9,590 nucleotides of DNA, from contig SMXP01000138.1 in assembly GCA_004356335.1 (NCBI GenBank), forward strand, positions 1-9,590. Direction: 5' to 3'. This DNA comes from Alphaproteobacteria bacterium (GTDB lineage Bacteria; Pseudomonadota; Alphaproteobacteria; SMXP01). The notes beneath the pieces were generated by a model that ran no database searches, was not told the origin of the DNA, and worked only from the letters and a program-made list of their open reading frames with translations. This document shows, piece by piece, positions 6,349 through 9,590 of this stretch. The position numbers were made by a program, and so were the translations under genes. The stretch's first letter is position 1; the number at the start of each line of letters is the position of its first letter.

Positions 6349-6756
6349 ATGAAGCGACATGTGCTCTTATTGATGGCGGGTTTTCTGTACGCCTGCGGGA
6401 GTCCCGGTGTATCCGTGACGGCGCCCGATTATGCCTCTCGATTCTCGTATGAAGCCTTGCGATTGGCCGAAGCGGACGGCCCAAAAGAAAAGGCCGATGC
6501 GTTGCTCGACTTAATGGAATATCGACTCGATGAAATGGAGCGTTTGCACCAAGCCGGGAACACAGAATATGTCGAAAGTCTTGCGGCCTCTTATCGTGCT
6601 TTATGCATTAAGGCCTTGCGGGGAATCGTGGCGGACAAGCCTTCCGTCAAAGTAAGCAGCAGAAAACGGCTGGAATCACATAACGATCGATTTCAAGCAT
6701 TGTCGGATGATGCGCGAACGAATTATTTGATGTGCCTGTCTTATTTCAGGGCGTAG
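6349..6756 (+). CDS. Small lipoprotein, function unknown
   Basis: A 135-residue predicted lipoprotein. The signal is MKRHVLLLMAGFLYAC, with a lipobox-like LYAC placing the lipidated Cys at residue 16. Gly follows at +2, so retention in the inner membrane by an Asp+2 rule is not indicated. The mature part is mostly helical and rich in Ala, Leu and charged residues (SYEALRLAEADGPKEKADALLDLMEYRLDEMERL). A short amphipathic or coiled-coil fold is likely. Two further Cys (in RALCIKAL and YLMCLSYF) could form a disulfide. The start has only a weak site (AGGTG, about 6 bases upstream), which overlaps the arm of the repeat hairpin. It follows the secreted helical protein in the same direction; a shared role in the envelope is inference. 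Confidence 0.72.
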   Translation: MKRHVLLLMAGFLYACGSPGVSVTAPDYASRFSYEALRLAEADGPKEKADALLDLMEYRLDEMERLHQAGNTEYVESLAASYRALCIKALRGIVADKPSVKVSSRKRLESHNDRFQALSDDARTNYLMCLSYFRA

Positions 6757-6838
6757 CGTTCAGTCGCCAGACCTGCCGACTTTGTCACCATGGGACAATC
6801 AGGAGTAGTTCTGCTCGGTGGAAGGGGCAGGAGCAATC

Positions 6839-6877
6839 ATGACTGGAAATGAAACTCGGGACAGAGTAAATTCGTAG
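6839..6877 (+). other. Possible 12-residue mini-ORF with good ribosome binding site
   Basis: ATG is preceded by CAGGAG at 5 bases and reads MTGNETRDRVNS then TAG. It lies in the 214-base gap before mreB. It has no attenuator-like codon run. It could be chance or the remnant of a gene; the rest of the gap (6757-6932) shows nothing else. Confidence 0.2.
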
Positions 6878-6932
6878 CAGGTACCTGTATTGCCGCAGGC
6901 TAGGGATTCGCGGCTGGGTTGCCGGCGAAAAG

Positions 6933-6960
6933 TTGCGAGCTTCTGACGCCGCCTTATAAC
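6933..6960 (+). promoter_or_regulatory. Probable mreB promoter, close to the start codon
   Basis: TTGCGA (4 of 6) is followed by a 16-base spacer and TATAAC (5 of 6, 6955-6960). A second TATAAC follows directly at 6961-6966. Transcription from either hexamer would begin within a few bases of the GTG at 6971, giving a leaderless or nearly leaderless message. Confidence 0.45.
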
Positions 6961-6970
6961 TATAACTAGA

Positions 6971-8008
6971 GTGCACGTAAGTCTGTTGGGTCTACTTTCG
7001 GAAGATATGGCCATTGATTTGGGAACGGCCAACACCGTGGTCTATGTTAAGGGCCGCGGCATTGTCCTCGATGAGCCGTCAGTTGTCGCAATCATCAATC
7101 AGGACGGCCAGAATCGGGTTCTGGCAGTGGGCAACGAAGCCAAGATGATGGTGGGGCGGACCCCCGGCAACATCGAGACCATGCGGCCTATGAGAGACGG
7201 CGTCATTGTCGACCTTAAAGTCACCGAGGAGATGATTAAGCACTTTATTCGGAAAGTGCATAACCGTCAGGCGTTTGCCAACCCGCTAATCATCATCTGC
7301 GTTCCTTCGGACGCAACAGCGGTAGAACGGCGAGCTGTCCGGGAATCCGCCCTCGTAGCGGGGGCACGCCGTGTCTACCTCATTGAGGAACCTATAGCCG
7401 CGGCAATCGGCGCCGGTTTGCCGGTGGACGAGCCGACAGCTTCGATGGTGGTCGATGTCGGCGGGGGCACGACCGAAATTGCCATTTTGTCGCTGGGCGG
7501 TACCGTTTACGCGCGATCTCTGCGTGTCGGTGGGGACAAGATGGATGAGGCCATCATCGCCTATATTCGCCGCAAATATAATTTGCTGGTTGGTGAAGCG
7601 ACTGCCGAACGCATTAAAAAGGAGGTCGGCTCAGCCTGCCCACCCTTGGACGGCAATGACAATACGATAAAAATCAAGGGCCGCGATCTGATGTATGGGG
7701 TGCCTAAAGAGGTGACGATCGGGCAGCAACAAATTGCCGAGAGCTTGTCTGAACCTATCAATGCCATTGTTAGGGCGGTCAAAGTCGCTCTAGAGGCAAC
7801 GCCGCCGGAACTTTCTTCCGACATCATGGATAAGGGCATCGTCCTGACCGGCGGCGGCGCACTTTTAAATAATCTTGATCGAGTTTTAAGTAACGAGACA
7901 GGATTGCCTACTCGCATTGCCGACCAGGCATTGTCCTGTTGCGCATTGGGAGCGGGAAAAGCTTTGGAAAATATCCAGGCCATGAAGCATGTCCTGTCCA
8001 AGGCCTAG
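6971..8008 (+). CDS. mreB: Rod shape-determining protein MreB (actin-like ATPase)
   Basis: A 345-residue bacterial actin, full length for the family (about 345-350). It polymerises with ATP on the inner face of the membrane and directs lateral wall synthesis with MreC, MreD, RodZ and the RodA/PBP2 pair. Phosphate motif 1 is DLGTANT (16-22). EEPIAAAIGAGLPV (139-152) and VVDVGGGTTEIA (160-171) form the second domain signature, and IVLTGGGALL (290-299) is the adenosine motif. VHVSLLGLLSEDM fits the membrane-binding N-terminus, so the GTG at 6971 is preferred although no ribosome binding site is visible. The next in-frame ATG (7007) would remove that segment. In most alphaproteobacteria mreC and mreD follow; here the next gene is convergent and only 13 bases away. 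This may be a second or detached copy. Confidence 0.95.
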   Translation: MHVSLLGLLSEDMAIDLGTANTVVYVKGRGIVLDEPSVVAIINQDGQNRVLAVGNEAKMMVGRTPGNIETMRPMRDGVIVDLKVTEEMIKHFIRKVHNRQAFANPLIIICVPSDATAVERRAVRESALVAGARRVYLIEEPIAAAIGAGLPVDEPTASMVVDVGGGTTEIAILSLGGTVYARSLRVGGDKMDEAIIAYIRRKYNLLVGEATAERIKKEVGSACPPLDGNDNTIKIKGRDLMYGVPKEVTIGQQQIAESLSEPINAIVRAVKVALEATPPELSSDIMDKGIVLTGGGALLNNLDRVLSNETGLPTRIADQALSCCALGAGKALENIQAMKHVLSKA

Positions 8009-8021
8009 GGCGCATTCGGTT

Positions 8022-8576
8022 TCAGCGCCGAACATCGAAGAAAAAGATTTGCACAATTCTTGGGTGGTCTTTCGTCCAGTCCAAAGGGTAGCGGGAGTGG
8101 TAGAAGGGGGCCGGGAAGATGACGCACCTGTTGGAGATCATCTCGATTTCTTCCAGCATGTCCCAACGATCTTCGATGAGTCCGTCTCGTTCTGCTTGTC
8201 GCACACCTTTTAAGTCGTTTGGGTCCGGTTCGCTCCAACCTAGTTTCTTGTGCCGCCAAAACGCGAGGCTTCCGTTATGCCGGCCCTTAGGGACCAAGGA
8301 CAAAATAGCAACGAAATCGGCAATCCCTATGTCCGAATGGATGAAGGTGCTTTGCTCGCCGTGCTGGACATAAAGCCTAAAGAAGTCGCTCTTGCGTTCG
8401 GCTGATCCAAGATGCACCTCGAAAAGAGGATAGGCCCAGGTGGCATTTGTGACGGCGATATTACGGTAGCTTAGTCCATCGTGCTCGATGGTCGTGTATG
8501 TTGCGTTGGCGGCCTCTTGGAGAAGCCACCCAAAATCAGGACAGAAATCATCGATGATTTTGACGTCCTTGCGCAT
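8022..8576 (-). CDS. DUF6445-type protein, putative Fe(II)/2-oxoglutarate dioxygenase
   Basis: A cytoplasmic 184-residue protein resembling the DUF6445 family, distant relatives of Fe(II)/2-oxoglutarate oxygenases. KIIDDFCPDF at the N-terminus is the usual opening strand. STFIHSDIG gives the H80-x-D82 metal pair, FYHSRYP gives the distal His160, and HPRIVQIFFF provides an Arg (173) placed to bind 2-oxoglutarate. These residues are seen; the activity is inferred. The substrate is unknown. There is no signal peptide. No ribosome binding site is visible before the ATG, but the N-terminus matches the expected domain edge, and no alternative start lies in frame nearby upstream. It converges on mreB with 13 bases between stop codons and no clear terminator between them. 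Confidence 0.75.
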   Translation of the reverse strand: MRKDVKIIDDFCPDFGWLLQEAANATYTTIEHDGLSYRNIAVTNATWAYPLFEVHLGSAERKSDFFRLYVQHGEQSTFIHSDIGIADFVAILSLVPKGRHNGSLAFWRHKKLGWSEPDPNDLKGVRQAERDGLIEDRWDMLEEIEMISNRCVIFPAPFYHSRYPLDWTKDHPRIVQIFFFDVRR

Positions 8577-8764
8577 GGGAATTTTGCCGAGGATCTGGCC
8601 CCCCCCTCACGGGTTCGGTCGCGATTAAGCGGCCCCTATAGAACCAGAATTGATACCAAGACTCAAACGCGAATAATGACTCATTTGCTCAAGGTATTGG
8701 GATATCGATGGCGAACTTTCCAGCTGTGTGGAAGAGGATCGACTCTATTGCCCCTATTTTGCTT

Positions 8765-8785
8765 CCCCGCGGCTTGACCGCGGGG
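8765..8785 (-). repeat. REP-like hairpin A
   Basis: CCCCGCGG-CTTGA-CCGCGGGG is a perfect 8-base stem with a 5-base loop. The loop is the reverse complement of the loop in hairpin B at 8844, so the two are inverted members of one family. Such elements are scattered through alphaproteobacterial genomes. Confidence 0.75.
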
Positions 8786-8843
8786 CCCCGTCATAAAATA
8801 ACTCTTTGTCCGTATATTGCGCGCACAAGGTTCGCGCACTAGA

Positions 8844-8864
8844 TCCCGCGATCAAGTCGCGGGA
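8844..8864 (+). repeat. REP-like hairpin B
   Basis: TCCCGCGA-TCAAG-TCGCGGGA is a perfect 8-base stem with a 5-base loop. It lies in opposite orientation to hairpin A, 58 bases further on. GACGAC follows; read on the other strand this gives the GTCGTCCCGCG opening typical of such repeats. Another weak pairing, TGCGCG/CGCGCA, lies between the two. Confidence 0.75.
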
Positions 8865-8929
8865 CGACAATAGGCGGGTGTTGCGGGAAGGCGCATGGCG
8901 GCGGTCACCGCATAACAAAAAATAACCCC

Positions 8930-8965
8930 AAAAGTCTGACGCCCGCCTTGGATAAGACGGGCGCC
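8930..8965 (-). terminator. Rho-independent terminator of the outer-membrane barrel gene
   Basis: On the minus strand, GGCGCCCG pairs with CGGGCGTC (one mismatch) around a 12-base loop (8938-8965), and AGACTTTT follows. A further T-rich stretch lies at 8917-8924. It is about 60 bases past the stop codon at 9026, in the right direction. Confidence 0.6.
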
Positions 8966-9025
8966 AAGCAAACTGACCGTCATGAAAAATCTTTTTCGGG
9001 GGCCGATCAGTTACAAACCAATGCT

Positions 9026-9590
9026 CTAGAAGCCCGCCTTCATGCCGATCATGAGAGAGTGGGCTTTATAGTCATAATCGAGGTCGAGGTCGGTATTGCT
9101 CGTAAAGGCAAACCGTACGGAATCAATCTCAGGCCCGCGGAAATAACGGTAATCCAGGGTGATTTGCTTGTTCGGGGCAAATTCGTAGCCGATACCCGCG
9201 CCCAATTGCCAGGCAAAGCCACTTTCCTTTGCATCGATGTTGATATGATGCTGGGTCGCCGGGCCTATAAACCCTTCAGCACCACCGAAAAATGCGTCGA
9301 TGAAAACGGAAGCGAGATCTTCCGTCTCCGAGCCAAAATTGGGTGTTATGGTGCCGCGGCCATTGAGGCTGACCCAGGCAATGCCGATACCGCCACCCAG
9401 ATAGGGCTTCCATTGGCTATTGCCCAGTTCGAACTCATACCAGGCATTGGCCATGATCGACCAGGCATCGACATGACCGTCACCGGTGCCGCTGGCCGTC
9501 CCTTTGGTGCCAAGCAATATGCCGTATGAAGATATGACCTCGCTATCTTCGACAAGTCTTGCGGTGAGAAAGCCTTCGGCAACACCACCA
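9026..9590 (-). CDS. Outer-membrane beta-barrel protein (Opa/OmpA-like), N-terminus beyond window
   Basis: The C-terminal 187 or so residues of a small outer-membrane barrel; the frame is open to the right edge, so signal peptide and first strands are missing. WSIMANAWYEFELGNSQWKPYLGGGIGIAWVSL is the typical block of opacity/OmpA-type eight-strand barrels: a strand, a tight turn, then the YxGGGxGxA strand. The block WQLGAGIGYEFAPNKQITLDYRYF is likewise typical. The last strand, HSLMIGMKAGF, ends in Phe as needed for BAM recognition. Function cannot be read; such proteins serve in adhesion, structure or small-solute passage. An internal TTG at 9517 is unlikely to be the start, since similar sequence continues upstream of it. 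A terminator follows. Confidence 0.85.
   Translation of the reverse strand, partial: GGVAEGFLTARLVEDSEVISSYGILLGTKGTASGTGDGHVDAWSIMANAWYEFELGNSQWKPYLGGGIGIAWVSLNGRGTITPNFGSETEDLASVFIDAFFGGAEGFIGPATQHHINIDAKESGFAWQLGAGIGYEFAPNKQITLDYRYFRGPEIDSVRFAFTSNTDLDLDYDYKAHSLMIGMKAGF

Larger units (their letters stand above)
8577..8930. other. Intergenic region without a gene
   Basis: No convincing coding sequence is seen here on either strand. It starts with a run of eight C on the plus strand (8599-8606). An AT-richer segment (about 8640-8760) follows, without recognisable promoter elements at good spacing. Two REP-like hairpins come next, listed separately. A short open frame across 8481-8777 on the plus strand is mostly opposite the dioxygenase gene and lacks coding character. 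Confidence 0.5.

Noticed and set aside
8640..8700. Minus-strand peptide frame reading NESLFAFESWYQFWFYRGR
   Set aside because: It looks protein-like but is short, has a stop just upstream and no start, so at most a gene remnant.
8481..8777. Plus-strand frame of 98 codons
   Set aside because: Most of it is opposite the dioxygenase gene, it has no ribosome binding site, and it ends within a REP-like hairpin.
8948..9529. Plus-strand frame of 193 codons opposite the barrel gene
   Set aside because: The minus-strand frame shows clear beta-barrel strands and a terminal Phe; the plus-strand frame is its shadow and starts inside the terminator.
1..9590. CRISPR array, tRNA or rRNA genes
   Set aside because: No regularly spaced direct repeats, no tRNA cloverleaf or rRNA motif was seen.

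Overview
The window looks like chromosomal DNA of an alphaproteobacterium. Four things suggest this. The base composition is moderate to slightly GC-rich, and the gene for the rod-shape protein MreB is of the proteobacterial type. Two copies of a mosaic palindromic intergenic repeat resemble elements common in Rhizobiales and relatives. Two REP-like hairpins of the CCCGCG-TCAAG-CGCGGG kind also sit near the right end. The organism is Gram-negative: there are two outer-membrane beta-barrels, a lipoprotein and several exported proteins. No genus can be named from the sequence alone.

Left third (1-4201): a divergent respiratory-looking locus. On the minus strand, a dihaem class I cytochrome c gene overlaps the start of a Tat-exported molybdopterin oxidoreductase gene that runs off the left edge. 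The enzyme has the 4Fe-4S cysteines and a cysteine Mo ligand of the NapA/NasA group, and its body reads most like assimilatory NasA. On the plus strand a 16-18-strand-type outer-membrane channel of the alginate-export class is read away from them. The shared intergenic region holds a perfect FNR/ANR box (TTGAT-AAAG-ATCAA) at equal distance from a -10-like hexamer on each side. A second, one-mismatch box lies near the porin start. The simplest reading is an oxygen-responsive periplasmic redox enzyme with its own electron carrier and solute channel. The substrate is not established; nitrate is the default guess.

Middle (4202-6756): a repeat copy, a luciferase-like (LLM) flavin- or F420-dependent oxidoreductase, then a well-formed sigma70-type promoter overlapping a palindrome. 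This is followed by a small secreted helical protein with a Gly/Pro-rich tail, a second repeat copy and a small lipoprotein. The last two proteins are not recognised with certainty; both are helical and may be related to the DUF5667 type.

Right third (6757-9590): an mreB gene without mreC or mreD behind it, starting at GTG with no visible ribosome binding site and a promoter almost abutting it. A convergent DUF6445-type protein with Fe(II)/2-oxoglutarate dioxygenase residues follows. Next comes about 450 bases without a gene, holding two inverted REP-like hairpins and a terminator. The last feature is an outer-membrane beta-barrel gene on the minus strand, cut by the right edge.
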